From NCBI RefSeq assembly GCF_023273895.1, contig NZ_CP096883.1, positions 2,666,001-2,730,000 on the forward strand: a stretch of 64,000 nt of DNA. The letters run 5' to 3'. Below are positions 36,442 to 46,112 of the stretch, one piece after another (position 1 is the stretch's first letter; each line of letters begins with the position of its first letter). The position numbers and the translations under genes were made by a program. Under the pieces are notes generated by a model that was not told where the DNA came from, did not search any database, and saw only the letters and a list, made by a program, of their open reading frames with translations. The DNA is from Sphingobacterium sp. PCS056 (GTDB taxonomy: Bacteria; Bacteroidota; Bacteroidia; Sphingobacteriales; Sphingobacteriaceae).

Positions 36442-37971
36442 CTAATCTATATTTTTCTTATAGATTTCTTCTGCTTCTTTATCATCAAAAAGACGCATTT
36501 GTTTTACTAACTTTTTTTTCATCATCTTGACCACAGCGCCATATCCAGGATCAAGATATACATTATGAAGTTCTTGAGGATCTTTTTGTAAATCAAATAA
36601 TTCCCAGGTTTCTAGACGTTTGTAATATCTGATCAATTTGTATCGGTCATCACGCACTCCAAAATGTGGACTTACTGCGTGCTCCCCATTTTCAAAATAA
36701 TGATAGAAAAGATCTTTCCTATGTTCTTTGTTAGGTTTTTTGAGCACATGTACAAAAGATTTACCTTGGATATCCTTCGGCTTTTTGACCGATGCAAGTT
36801 CAAGTAGAGTCGGTGCAATATCGGCATTGACCACTTTGGCATTAATTTCAGTATGGGGTTTTATCAATGCTGGATAGCGCATGACCATCGGTGTACGGAA
36901 GGATTCTTCATACATCCAACGTTTATCAAACCAACCATGTTCGCCCATATAAAAACCTTGATCGGACAGATAGATGACGACTGTATTTTCCTTGAGTTGC
37001 TTACTGTCTATATAGTCCAATACTTTTCCGATGTTCCTGTCCATGGATTGTGCAGTATTGAGGTAATCGGTCATATAGCGCTTAAATTTCCACTCTGCTA
37101 AAGCTTTTCCCGTCAACTTGGATTGCTTAAGTTCTTCATAGATCGGTCTGTAATAATTGATGTATTTTTCTTGCTGTGCTGGTGTCATGCGTTTAAAATT
37201 ACCATCCTGCATCATCGCTTCAACAGATTCGAACATCTTTAGATCGTAGCCCATGCGCATATCCTTATCAATAGACATCTCCTGAAGCTTGGCTGGTTTA
37301 CGGCTTTCGTAGTCGTCGTAAAAGGTTTCCGGTAATTTAAAATCAACGCTGTCATAAGTGCCAAAATCTGCAGGATCGGGCATCCAGGTACGATGGGTCG
37401 CTTTATGACCGATAACCAAGCAAAAAGGTTGTTCTTGATTTATGGTATCGAGCCAATTTAAAGCTTTGTCGGTCACGATATCTGAAACATATCCTTCACT
37501 TTGTTTACGTCCTTGTTTACTGATAAAATCTGGATTGAAATAGGTGCCTTGATCAACCAAGATGTCATAATAATTGAATCCTTGTAATTTATCCCCCAAA
37601 TGGATTTTACCGACCCAGGCGGTATTGTAACCGACCTGCTGGAACTGTTTGACAAATAAATCTTGACTGAAATCGAATTCGGAAGTCTCGTTATCCTTAA
37701 AACCATTTTTGTGGCTGTACTTTCCTGTCAATAAAGTGGCCCTACTGGGGCCACATATTGAATTGTTGACAAAAGCATTTTTAAAAATAGCCCCCTCATT
37801 GGCGATACGATCTATCTGGGGTGTTTTTCCGTATTTTGAACCATATGCTCCTATGGTTTGATAGGCATGGTCATCGGAAATGATGATCAAGACATTAGGT
37901 CTTTTTTGTCCGTAAGCATGTCTTCCTGTAGTCAAAGCAAGCGCTAGAATTACAATAAAACTTAATTTCAT
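36442..37971 (-). CDS. Arylsulfatase-type (S1 family) glycan sulfatase
   Basis: 509 aa with a signal peptide (ALTTGRHAYG). The active site is Cys73 in SICGPSRATLLTGKYSH, the CxPSR motif whose Cys becomes formylglycine; an anSME-type maturase would be needed and is not in this window. Metal ligands are ISDDHAY (33-34) and LSDQGFYMGEHGWFDKRWM. The general layout resembles N-acetylglucosamine-6-O-sulfatases of Bacteroides (S1_11-like), but the exact sulfate position is unproven. Its ATG overlaps the BACON gene stop by four bases (ATGA), so it is part of the SusCD operon. Confidence 0.87.
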   Translation of the reverse strand: MKLSFIVILALALTTGRHAYGQKRPNVLIIISDDHAYQTIGAYGSKYGKTPQIDRIANEGAIFKNAFVNNSICGPSRATLLTGKYSHKNGFKDNETSEFDFSQDLFVKQFQQVGYNTAWVGKIHLGDKLQGFNYYDILVDQGTYFNPDFISKQGRKQSEGYVSDIVTDKALNWLDTINQEQPFCLVIGHKATHRTWMPDPADFGTYDSVDFKLPETFYDDYESRKPAKLQEMSIDKDMRMGYDLKMFESVEAMMQDGNFKRMTPAQQEKYINYYRPIYEELKQSKLTGKALAEWKFKRYMTDYLNTAQSMDRNIGKVLDYIDSKQLKENTVVIYLSDQGFYMGEHGWFDKRWMYEESFRTPMVMRYPALIKPHTEINAKVVNADIAPTLLELASVKKPKDIQGKSFVHVLKKPNKEHRKDLFYHYFENGEHAVSPHFGVRDDRYKLIRYYKRLETWELFDLQKDPQELHNVYLDPGYGAVVKMMKKKLVKQMRLFDDKEAEEIYKKNID

Positions 37972-38351
37972 GAGCCTTTTTGTTTAAAGTTGATGGTTAA
38001 TTCTTCTTTTGAAGTGGAGTTTATTTTGACCCATCCTGATCGATCTTGACCCGAATCATTTGCTTTGATCGTCAGCTTTTGTGTTACATTACCAGATCCG
38101 AATTTGCGTTCCACACTGTACCACTGTGCATTTGCCGGTAAAGTAACCCACCAGCCATTGGTGGTCCCCTCAATACTTATGGTATAAGTACCTGCTATTT
38201 TCTCTATTTCGTTTGTCACGGTACTGGTCACCTGAAATGGACCAGAGACAGGTTTAGCAGGAAGGTTTTCTTTTTTGCAAGCAATTAACGATAATAAGAT
38301 TAGGAGTATAAGGAAACCGAAGTTTCCTTTTTTATAAATTAATGTCTTCAT
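37968..38351 (-). CDS. BACON-domain lipoprotein of the polysaccharide locus
   Basis: 127 aa from ATG 38351 (MKTLIYKKGNFGFLILLILLS), lipobox LIAC. One BACON-like beta-sandwich domain follows (EIEKIAGTYTISIEGTTNGWW, GNVTQKLTIKANDSGQDRSG). BACON proteins in SusCD loci bind glycans or place partner proteins on the surface. It lies 10 bases after the SusD stop and overlaps the sulfatase start, so the three are one operon. The ORF could begin 14 codons earlier, inside susD, but the later ATG is better. Confidence 0.8.
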   Translation of the reverse strand: MKTLIYKKGNFGFLILLILLSLIACKKENLPAKPVSGPFQVTSTVTNEIEKIAGTYTISIEGTTNGWWVTLPANAQWYSVERKFGSGNVTQKLTIKANDSGQDRSGWVKINSTSKEELTINFKQKGS

Positions 38352-38361
38352 GATAGTGATT

Positions 38362-40188
38362 TTACCAGTTTGGGTTTTGTTTCCATTTACCATTTGTCAA
38401 TTCGATCATCCGTTGCTGGATGGGAAGTAAGTAATCTCGATCGACTCTAAATCGATAGCCACTTGGCAATACTGCTTTGTAAGGATCCATGTAGCGTGTA
38501 GCATCACCAGGATTACCTGAAAGGAAGAAATTGACATTTTTTCCTGTTGGTGCTGTGTCATAGTATAAAAGATTGTCTTTGTAAAAACCTGCACTGCTGT
38601 TTTCTTGCGCAATATTGCTTCCCGTAAAAAGGATACCTAAAGGTCTTTTGCCAACGATCAGTTGATCAGCAGCTGCCCAACGGAAAATATCTTGCAAGCG
38701 CTGACCTTCAGCTACGAGTTCAACACGTCTTTCTCTTCTCACTGCTTGTATATATTTGTCTAGCTGTGCAAAAGGATAGTTTACTGAAGTATTATATTCT
38801 CGGTCGAAGTCCATGTCAGGCATATTAACGCGTGCACGCAATGGTCGTATCGCATCAATAATTTTACTCGGATCTTCTTTAAGTTCAGCTATAGCTTCCG
38901 CATAGTTGAGCAATACTTCTGCATAACGAAAATAAATGACAGGAGCAGCACTCATGCCATCATCAGATACGGCAGGAAGACTATTGTACTCGACATATTT
39001 GTACATCGGGTAACCTGTGGTGGAACGATTGAATCCACTTTGATTGATCGGTGGAAAATTGGCTGCAACAGCATCAGGTCGTAAAGGTGCCTGTGGCACT
39101 ACTGCTGTTTGTGCCAATCGTGGATCACGAACTGTAGGTCTTAAATCTTGGCTGTATGTTTTTTGCACTTCGGTCTGTAGTGTACCTACAAATGGTTTCC
39201 CATCTGCTGTTAAATAATCACTCACGAGACTCTGGGTCAAACCGATATCTCCTCCTCCTGTTGATAGATATTTGGAAACACCGTGACCGACATTTTCTGA
39301 AGGATTATAGCGTCGATATAATAGAACCTCATTGTTTGTAGAAAGATTTGCCGTATTGAACATATTGCGATAATCATCATTGAATTTTCCGGTGGTATAT
39401 ATTTTCCAGCGATTACCATCTATAATAGTCTTGGCGGCATCACGTGCTTGAGTCAGATAACTCTTAATCTTATCTTCTGTAGCTTCCGTGCTCGCAAATG
39501 GTGTCCCTTTTAATTTATGGTACCGCTGCCACGTTCCTTCATAAAGACCAACTCGCGATTTTAATGCCAGAGCCACATCACGGTGCACACGCATACTCGC
39601 ATTAGTAGATGCTGTAGGTAAAAGATCGATTGAACGGTTCAGGTCGTTGAGGATAGAGTCTACGATCATAATACGACTATCCCTAGCTAATAACGTGGAT
39701 TCATCTTCGGAACTCAACAATTGATTGACCCACGTGACATCACCATATTTTTTCACCAACTCAAAATAATACCAAGCACGAAAGAAATATGCTTCGCCAA
39801 CATATTTATTGATTTCAGTTTGATTTCCTTTTGCATTGTTGGATTTTTGGAGAAAAAAATTAATTGCTCTTATTTTATAATATTCAGGAATTGTATCGGC
39901 ATTAGCAACCGTTAACTGTCCGCTAAGTCTCGGATCTACGCTGGTAAATATCATGTTATCGGTACGTGCGTCATCAAAAGCAGGCCCAATACCACCGGTA
40001 AAATTCGGATGACCGGGTAAAGTTTGATAGAATTGATTGACATACAATTTAAGCTCATTGGTCGAAGATAAACTCCCTGTTGTGGATAGCTGATCCAATG
40101 GTTCCCGATCCAGAAAATTACTGTTGCATGCTGAAAATATCGTAATAATTGCTGCAAGTAGGCATAAATATAGATTATATAGTTTCAT
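38362..40188 (-). CDS. RagB/SusD family glycan-binding lipoprotein
   Basis: 608 aa with lipobox IFSAC (Cys21). N-terminal SusD-like segment LDREPLDQLSTTGSLSSTNELKL, TPR-type helices (YVGEAYFFRAWYYFELVKKYG) and the family C-terminus (YRFRVDRDYLLPIQQRMIELTN). SusD-like proteins sit on the cell surface, bind glycan and hand it to the SusC pore. Coupled to SusC upstream (10-base gap), BACON and sulfatase downstream. Ligand probably a sulfated glycan by context. Confidence 0.92.
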   Translation of the reverse strand: MKLYNLYLCLLAAIITIFSACNSNFLDREPLDQLSTTGSLSSTNELKLYVNQFYQTLPGHPNFTGGIGPAFDDARTDNMIFTSVDPRLSGQLTVANADTIPEYYKIRAINFFLQKSNNAKGNQTEINKYVGEAYFFRAWYYFELVKKYGDVTWVNQLLSSEDESTLLARDSRIMIVDSILNDLNRSIDLLPTASTNASMRVHRDVALALKSRVGLYEGTWQRYHKLKGTPFASTEATEDKIKSYLTQARDAAKTIIDGNRWKIYTTGKFNDDYRNMFNTANLSTNNEVLLYRRYNPSENVGHGVSKYLSTGGGDIGLTQSLVSDYLTADGKPFVGTLQTEVQKTYSQDLRPTVRDPRLAQTAVVPQAPLRPDAVAANFPPINQSGFNRSTTGYPMYKYVEYNSLPAVSDDGMSAAPVIYFRYAEVLLNYAEAIAELKEDPSKIIDAIRPLRARVNMPDMDFDREYNTSVNYPFAQLDKYIQAVRRERRVELVAEGQRLQDIFRWAAADQLIVGKRPLGILFTGSNIAQENSSAGFYKDNLLYYDTAPTGKNVNFFLSGNPGDATRYMDPYKAVLPSGYRFRVDRDYLLPIQQRMIELTNGKWKQNPNW

Positions 40189-40198
40189 GTTGCTCGGA

Positions 40199-43100
40199 TT
40201 AAAAATTAATGTTTAGACCAAAAGAATACACTTTGCTCAAGGGATATATCTTCCCAGTACCTGAACCGCCGTTAATGGTTTCTGGGTCAAACATTTTCGC
40301 CAATGGGCTAAAAGTCAACAAGTTTTCGCCACTAACGAATAGATTGATGCGTTCGAATTTCCAGCGCTGTATTAATGATTTTGGAATATTATAACTGATA
40401 GTTAGATTTTTGAGGCGCAAGTACGCAGCACTTTGCAAATAACGGGTTGAAGATAGCTGTGTCTTATTGATATAAGAATTGATGGCACCTGCAGGTGCTG
40501 CATAAGGATTTGGATAGTAAGCATCAGGATTACTTTCAGAGAAATAATCTAAATGTTGTTTGAAAACGGTCACTTGTGCTAAGGCACCTGCTCCCCAGAA
40601 ATAAGCATCGGCAACTGCTGGACTAAAATCTCTTTTACCAATACCTTGCCACAGTATATTCATCGATAAATTTTTCCACGTTAATCCACCAGAGATACTA
40701 TAGCTATACCTTGGGGTGCTGTTTCCGATAATAGAAATGTCGCCCATATCACCTAAGCGATTGGTTCCATTATTGATTTTTCCATCATTGTTGATATCAA
40801 GGTACATGACATCTCCAGGGATCCAATCGCGAGCGGACAAAAATGACTGATCCAATTCATTATAAGCATCTGCTTCTGCCTGTGTACGGATCAATTGATG
40901 AGCAGTATAGCCCCAGATTTCACCAGATGTCTTGCCCTCGTACCATTGTGCATTCGGATTGAACTTGGTTGGATTTTGATATTTCGTAACCATTGATTTG
41001 TAATCTGTGAGGATTAAGCCCAAATTATAGCTCCAGTCTTCGGAAAGCTGATCACGCCATTTGACATTAACTTCCCAACCGCGTGTTCTTAAATCAGCAT
41101 TGTTACTTTTTGCGGGTACTGTACCGAAAAGATCGGCTACATCTCGAGATGGACCGAGCATATCTTTGGTATTGCGCTGATAGATATCAATTGCACCGGT
41201 CAATCTATATTGGAATGCCGTAAAATCAAGACCAAAATTTGCGCTACGTACAGTTTCCCAGGTGATCAATGGATTGAAAGCACCCGGAGCGTTGATATAA
41301 CTCTCGCGTCCATTTTCAAAATAATATCTTCCTCCTGCTCCGTTGGCACCTGGTACGATGATGCGCATGTTTTCCGAGTACGCATAAAGTCCTGCTCCAG
41401 CCTGATTTCCTAGTGATCCGTATGAACCTCTTATTTTCAGTTGATTGACCCAGCTGACTTCATCTTTAAAGAATGACTCTTCACTGATGTTGTATGCAGC
41501 CGATACCGATGGAAAGAATCCCCAACGATTGTCGGATGCGAAACGTGAAGAACCATCATAACGTCCATTCACTTCCAATAGGTATTTTTGGTCGAAATTG
41601 TAATTCAAACGCGCAAAGAAACCACGAGTTGCCCAATGATTACGGGCTTCTTTACTGGATTTGGTTCCTGTTGATAAGTCTATGCCAGGGCGGTCAAAAC
41701 TAATCAAATCACTAGCGGATGTATAGATTTCCTTAAACTGATTTAGCTCTTGCTGAAAACCCGCTGTGAGATCAAAGTTGTGCTTGTCGACCGAAATTTT
41801 GTAATTGGTATAGATGTTGGGTGTGAGATAATTGTTAGTATTCATTTTACGTTCGAAACTGCCACCTAAGGGTATATTGTACTCAGAACGGTTAACAAGA
41901 TAGGACGTTCCATCGATGCCATAGATCGTGCCTGGTAATTTTAAGATATCATTGGCATCATTATCCAATCTGTAATTGAGATCAGCAAATATTTTCCAGT
42001 TTTTTAGGGGACTTATTTCTACACCACCTAATATAGCTAATGTATTGTTTGTTAATTCATCTTTTGTACCCGATTGTAAATATGGCACCATGGATTGTTC
42101 ATTCCAGTTTCCATAAAAATCATAGGGTGATACATTAGGACGCATACGAGCTAAATTGTGAAAGAACATGTCTTCGTATCCTGCTAAAGGTGTTTGATTG
42201 TTGTTTTTAGTATATTTAACATTGGCTTTGACTTTTAACCAAGAGGTCAGATCTGAAGAAATAGAACTGTTGAAATTATAGCGTTTATAGTCAATATCTG
42301 CATAGCGCAAGATTCCTTCTTCGTTGTAATAACCTGCCGATACGTAAAATTGAGTACCAGCATTACCTCCGCTCATGTTTACGGTATAATTCTGACGTAG
42401 AGCAGTAGGTTTATAGTGCAGATTGAACCAGTTAGTATTAGCAATTCCATTGGCACTGTTTTCCCAGCTTGCATAATTGTTCGTGTTGACTTCTGGAAAG
42501 ATCGACAGACTGCTTGGATCATTAATATACTGTTGCAATAGCGCAATTTTGTCTTCCGAATATTGCTTTGTACCCAATGCATTAAAGGTTGCTGTATTGA
42601 AGAAATTGGCAAACTCTACCGAATTGGCCATATCGGGTAATCTTACAGGGGATGTGAGTCCAGTATTACCAGTAAAACTGATTACTTTTTTTCCTGCGGT
42701 ACCTTTTTTAGTTGTTACCAAAATAACACCGTACGCAGCTCTTGATCCATATATCGCAGATGCTGATGCATCTTTTAATACCGAGATGTTTTCAATATCG
42801 CTGGGATTGATATCTGCTAGTGACATCTCCATTCCGTCGACAAGTACATAAGGACCATCGGTACCGCTGATATTTCCTACTCCACGTACATTGAGATTGA
42901 AACTTTGACCAGGCTTGGTATTCCCTCCAACATTCACATTTAGTCCTGGGACCACACCCTGCAAGCTTTGTGTGGCATTGACAACGGGTCTATTCTCCAA
43001 TTCCCGACCGCTTATAGCGGAAACAGCACCTGTTAAGTTGACACGTTTTTGCGTTCCATAACCAACGACAACGACTTCTTCGAGTTGAGCAAGATCATCG

Positions 43101-43693
43101 GCCAATTGGATAGATTGAAAAGTCGATGAGTAAGATAATTCTCGCGAAACAAAACCGACACTACTGATCATGATCGTACTTTGAGTGTTTTTAACTGCAA
43201 TTGTAAATTCACCTTTTTCATTTGTAAGTGTACTTCTATCAGATCCTTTTTCCTTAATGGATACGCCAGCTAAAGGCTCGCCTTTGCTATCGGTGACCTT
43301 ACCATGAAATTTTGGATCTTGTATTACGATTGGTGAAATGATGATGCGACCACCATTGATCTCCTGTATTTTTAGTCCTGTTTTTTGTAAAATAGGTTCC
43401 AATAGTTCATACCATGGTTTTCTAATTGCATTGATATCACTGATCACAAATTTGTCGATCTGATTGTCATTGTAGATAAATCGCAGATCAGTTTGTTTTT
43501 CGATCAACTGCAGTAAAGTTTTAAATTTTATGCTTTTGTTTTTTAACGTAATGTTGCCTTGAGCAAGTGTCGAATTTGCATAACTACTGTAGCCAAAAGC
43601 TACAATAAGTAAAAGCGTAAATTTTACCATGAAGAGCCACTTTAGGTAATAAAGAATTGGCACATGACTGACGACATGTGAATTTTTTTTCAT
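40199..43693 (-). CDS. SusC/RagA family TonB-linked outer-membrane protein with STN domain
   Basis: 1164 aa. After the signal (FGYSSYANSTLAQ) comes an STN/secretin domain (about residues 45-115: NITLKNKSIKFKTLLQLIEK), then a carboxypeptidase-like domain (about 128-200), the SusC box LEEVVVVGYGTQKRVNLTGAV, the plug and the barrel ending in FGLNINF. The STN domain is the part that signals to FecR-type anti-sigma factors, and a FecR and an ECF sigma gene lie directly upstream. It imports glycan fragments together with SusD. A hairpin with a plus-strand T run lies in the 5' leader (43765-43796). Confidence 0.93.
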   Translation of the reverse strand: MKKNSHVVSHVPILYYLKWLFMVKFTLLLIVAFGYSSYANSTLAQGNITLKNKSIKFKTLLQLIEKQTDLRFIYNDNQIDKFVISDINAIRKPWYELLEPILQKTGLKIQEINGGRIIISPIVIQDPKFHGKVTDSKGEPLAGVSIKEKGSDRSTLTNEKGEFTIAVKNTQSTIMISSVGFVSRELSYSSTFQSIQLADDLAQLEEVVVVGYGTQKRVNLTGAVSAISGRELENRPVVNATQSLQGVVPGLNVNVGGNTKPGQSFNLNVRGVGNISGTDGPYVLVDGMEMSLADINPSDIENISVLKDASASAIYGSRAAYGVILVTTKKGTAGKKVISFTGNTGLTSPVRLPDMANSVEFANFFNTATFNALGTKQYSEDKIALLQQYINDPSSLSIFPEVNTNNYASWENSANGIANTNWFNLHYKPTALRQNYTVNMSGGNAGTQFYVSAGYYNEEGILRYADIDYKRYNFNSSISSDLTSWLKVKANVKYTKNNNQTPLAGYEDMFFHNLARMRPNVSPYDFYGNWNEQSMVPYLQSGTKDELTNNTLAILGGVEISPLKNWKIFADLNYRLDNDANDILKLPGTIYGIDGTSYLVNRSEYNIPLGGSFERKMNTNNYLTPNIYTNYKISVDKHNFDLTAGFQQELNQFKEIYTSASDLISFDRPGIDLSTGTKSSKEARNHWATRGFFARLNYNFDQKYLLEVNGRYDGSSRFASDNRWGFFPSVSAAYNISEESFFKDEVSWVNQLKIRGSYGSLGNQAGAGLYAYSENMRIIVPGANGAGGRYYFENGRESYINAPGAFNPLITWETVRSANFGLDFTAFQYRLTGAIDIYQRNTKDMLGPSRDVADLFGTVPAKSNNADLRTRGWEVNVKWRDQLSEDWSYNLGLILTDYKSMVTKYQNPTKFNPNAQWYEGKTSGEIWGYTAHQLIRTQAEADAYNELDQSFLSARDWIPGDVMYLDINNDGKINNGTNRLGDMGDISIIGNSTPRYSYSISGGLTWKNLSMNILWQGIGKRDFSPAVADAYFWGAGALAQVTVFKQHLDYFSESNPDAYYPNPYAAPAGAINSYINKTQLSSTRYLQSAAYLRLKNLTISYNIPKSLIQRWKFERINLFVSGENLLTFSPLAKMFDPETINGGSGTGKIYPLSKVYSFGLNINF

Positions 43694-43764
43694 AATTTTA
43701 GATATTAGAAGTTAGTAATTAAGCACATTACTTTCCTAGGGCTTTGTGCTTGTTCATTCATCTT

Positions 43765-43796
43765 TAAGGGTGTATCATTACGATATACCCTTTTTT
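43765..43796 (+). terminator. Plus-strand terminator-like hairpin in the susC leader
   Basis: AAGGGTGTATC and GATATACCCTT (one G-U pair) around ATTAC, followed by TTTT on the plus strand. It points against the operon, so it could end an antisense RNA rather than the operon transcript. Confidence 0.4.
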
Positions 43797-43824
43797 GTAA
43801 AGTTCTGATTCATAATTTTAAGTT

Positions 43825-44901
43825 TTAATAAATTAATATACTGTCTTGTTTTTCTGTATAATGTAAATTAACACCTGTTTTAATCAATAGGTCAAGTAAA
43901 TCTTTACATGTTTTTTCCTCAAATACACCGCTGAAAGATTCATTCATAAGTTTTTCATTTTCGATTAGAATCGTTTTATTATACCAACGTTCCATTTTTT
44001 TTGTCATAAGCGCTAGTGGATCATTTTGAAAAACAAGCTTATTTTTAGTCCAAAGCATATCCAGTTGCTCACCGTCTTCAGAGTTAGCTTTTTTTATATC
44101 AATAATTACTTTCGTATTTTCAGTTGAGGCACTCTGACGATTTGTGTTGATCCGCATGGCATTGGTCATCATATTGGTCACTTCAATCTTGTCTCCAGGC
44201 TGCATGATATAGTGGCGAAATTTACCATTGTCCTTTATCTGCAAGTTGACCTTCCCTTCAATCAATGCTGTTTCCATTCTCTTTTCTTCGGGATATGCTC
44301 TGACATTAAATTGAGTCCCTAATACCTCGATTCGGTTGCCATAAGAATCGACATGAAAAGGTAGCTTTTTGTTTTTTGCAACATTAAAGTAAGCTTCACC
44401 AGAGAGTTTCACATCACGGTTACTATGTCCATATGACTTGTTGTACTCCAATTTGCTCTCACTATTGAGCCAAATCTCCGTACCGTCTTTCAAACGGTAG
44501 AATTTACGTTCCCCTTTGGCAGATATAAGTATGATGTTGTCATTGGTCATAGGTTTATAGATGTAGTTTACAACTATTGCGATCATAAAAAGTATTAGTA
44601 TTGCCGCTAGAGGAATACTATATTTTCTTATTTTACTGTATATTTTTTGTTGTTGCGGTATGATTTGTTCTTCTTGAATAGCAGTTAATTTAAATTTCTG
44701 CTTAGATTTTTCATATTGCGTCTCGATCGATATTATTTTTTCGGTAGAAGTAGGTTTACTGTTCGTAAGGAAAAGGTATAGATCGATTCTGCTTTCATCT
44801 TCAGCCATCAGACGATATAGATCATCTAGTTGTGGACCCGTGATAGTTTGGTCCAAAACTTTATGAATCAATTGTAGATATTGCTGATCTGTTGATGACA
44901 T
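43825..44901 (-). CDS. FecR-family anti-sigma factor
   Basis: 358 aa from ATG 44901 (MSSTDQQYLQLIHKVLDQ). The N-terminal helical part binds sigma, a membrane helix follows (about 100-118, IPLAAILILFMIAIVVNYI), then the FecR domain (GERKFYRLKDGTEIWLNSESKLEYNK, SGEAYFNVAKNKKLPFHVD, GTQFNVRAYPEE) and a C-terminal DUF4974 (LMTKKMERWYNKTIL). It senses the SusC STN domain and controls the ECF sigma factor encoded next to it. Earlier Mets at 44919 or 44949 are less likely. Confidence 0.9.
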   Translation of the reverse strand: MSSTDQQYLQLIHKVLDQTITGPQLDDLYRLMAEDESRIDLYLFLTNSKPTSTEKIISIETQYEKSKQKFKLTAIQEEQIIPQQQKIYSKIRKYSIPLAAILILFMIAIVVNYIYKPMTNDNIILISAKGERKFYRLKDGTEIWLNSESKLEYNKSYGHSNRDVKLSGEAYFNVAKNKKLPFHVDSYGNRIEVLGTQFNVRAYPEEKRMETALIEGKVNLQIKDNGKFRHYIMQPGDKIEVTNMMTNAMRINTNRQSASTENTKVIIDIKKANSEDGEQLDMLWTKNKLVFQNDPLALMTKKMERWYNKTILIENEKLMNESFSGVFEEKTCKDLLDLLIKTGVNLHYTEKQDSILIY

Positions 44902-44958
44902 ATTTTTAGGGTTTATCATGAAGACACATGAAAAGATCAATATCCCCAATATGAAATC

Positions 44959-45510
44959 TTATTTTTTTGATTTTAATAGATAATACAATTTTTCAATCGC
45001 GATCTGGATATGTCGATCTACTGTTTTTACCGCAATGCCCATCGTTTCTGCAGCTTGTTTATAAGTCATTTGGCAATCTTTTACCAATAGAAAAGCTTCT
45101 TTGGTTTTAGGCGAAAGTTGATCTATAGCTCGTTCTATCTCTCGAGTTTTTTCTTTCGATATGAGTAGAGCTTCTGGTGATAAGTCGTCCACTAGAGTGT
45201 CACAATACACTTCTGCAGGTTGGTATTGAATGATTTTGTTTCGCAATAGATTGAGACATTTATTCTTCGTCGCTCTGTATGTATAGGCAGATAGTGATTT
45301 GATCTGAACAAGTTTTGGACCCATATTCCAAATTTCCCAAAGAACTTCACATGCTACATCTTCAGCATGATATCCGTCTTTTATAATAGATGATGCATAG
45401 CCTTTTAGAACTTCAAAATTTTGCATGAAAAACTGTTTAAACACATCTTCATTGCGCATAATGGCAATTTTATGTTTTTGTTCTTCAGTGATTTCTTGAA
45501 TGTCGTACAT
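44959..45510 (-). CDS. ECF sigma-70 factor of the glycan locus
   Basis: 183 aa from ATG 45510 (MYDIQEITEEQKHKIAI), with a possible earlier start at 45558. Sigma region 2 is seen in FKQFFMQNFEVLKGYASSII and the DVACEVLWEIW segment. Region 4 is at LSPKTKEAFLLVKDCQMTYKQAAETMGIAVKTVDRHIQIAIEKL. It would direct transcription of the SusCD operon when released by FecR. The IS element lies 250 bp upstream, on the promoter side. Confidence 0.9.
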   Translation of the reverse strand: MYDIQEITEEQKHKIAIMRNEDVFKQFFMQNFEVLKGYASSIIKDGYHAEDVACEVLWEIWNMGPKLVQIKSLSAYTYRATKNKCLNLLRNKIIQYQPAEVYCDTLVDDLSPEALLISKEKTREIERAIDQLSPKTKEAFLLVKDCQMTYKQAAETMGIAVKTVDRHIQIAIEKLYYLLKSKK

Positions 45511-45756
45511 CGTTATGGGTTTTTGATTGGGCTTGACTAAGATAAACAAATCATACATAAAACGATTATTCTTGAAAAAATATTCTTTGCGCTGTCTCTT
45601 ACTTAATGAAAAAAAATCAATCTACTATCTAGTTTTAACATCTACAAACTTATCTTTCTTTAAATCTTACGTACATTAAATAACACTGAAAATCTTTTAG
45701 TTATCTACATGTAATTTATCAATGGTTTGAGTATTTATCAAATATTCTTTTCAGGT
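45511..45756. other. Region between sigma factor gene and IS element
   Basis: 246 bases holding the presumed promoter of the sigma gene (minus strand). The left TSD AGGT of the IS is at 45753-45756. Confidence 0.4.
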
Positions 45757-45821
45757 TGTAAGTGTCCCAAAAAATCAAACAGCTTAAAACTGGACATAAA
45801 TGTTTAGATTTAAGTAATAAG

Positions 45822-46112
45822 ATGAAAAAGACACGTTTTACAGAAACCCAGATTGTAAGAGCTCTCAAAGAAGGAGAAGAAGGTAGAAAGACGGATGATA
45901 TCTGCCGGGAGCTTGAGATTAGCAAAGCCACCTTTTATAACTGGAAAAGTCGTTACGGTGGCATGGAAGCATCTGATGTCAAGCGCCTGAAGGAACTTGA
46001 AGAAGAAAATGCACGCCTGAAAAAGATGTTTGCCGAGCTGAGTATGAACCATGATATCCTAAAAGAAGTCATCACAAAAAAAGGTTGGGGCTCCGGCAAC
46101 AAAAACAGTTAA
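45822..46112 (+). CDS. IS407-like transposase OrfA
   Basis: 96-aa DNA-binding subunit (TFTETQ-like start: MKKTRFTETQIVRALKEGEEG, then an HTH ELEISKATFYNWKSRYGGME and a leucine-zipper-like LKELEEENARLKKMFAELS). The ATG at 45822 fits the family; the upstream in-frame ATG at 45762 would lie inside the inverted repeat. Near the end, the heptamer A-AAA-AAA at 46076-46082 can move the ribosome by -1 into OrfB. Confidence 0.9.
   Translation: MKKTRFTETQIVRALKEGEEGRKTDDICRELEISKATFYNWKSRYGGMEASDVKRLKELEEENARLKKMFAELSMNHDILKEVITKKGWGSGNKNS

Noticed and set aside
45719-45931. 70-codon minus-strand ORF over the left IS end
   Set aside because: It spans the inverted repeat and host DNA, so it cannot be an old gene.
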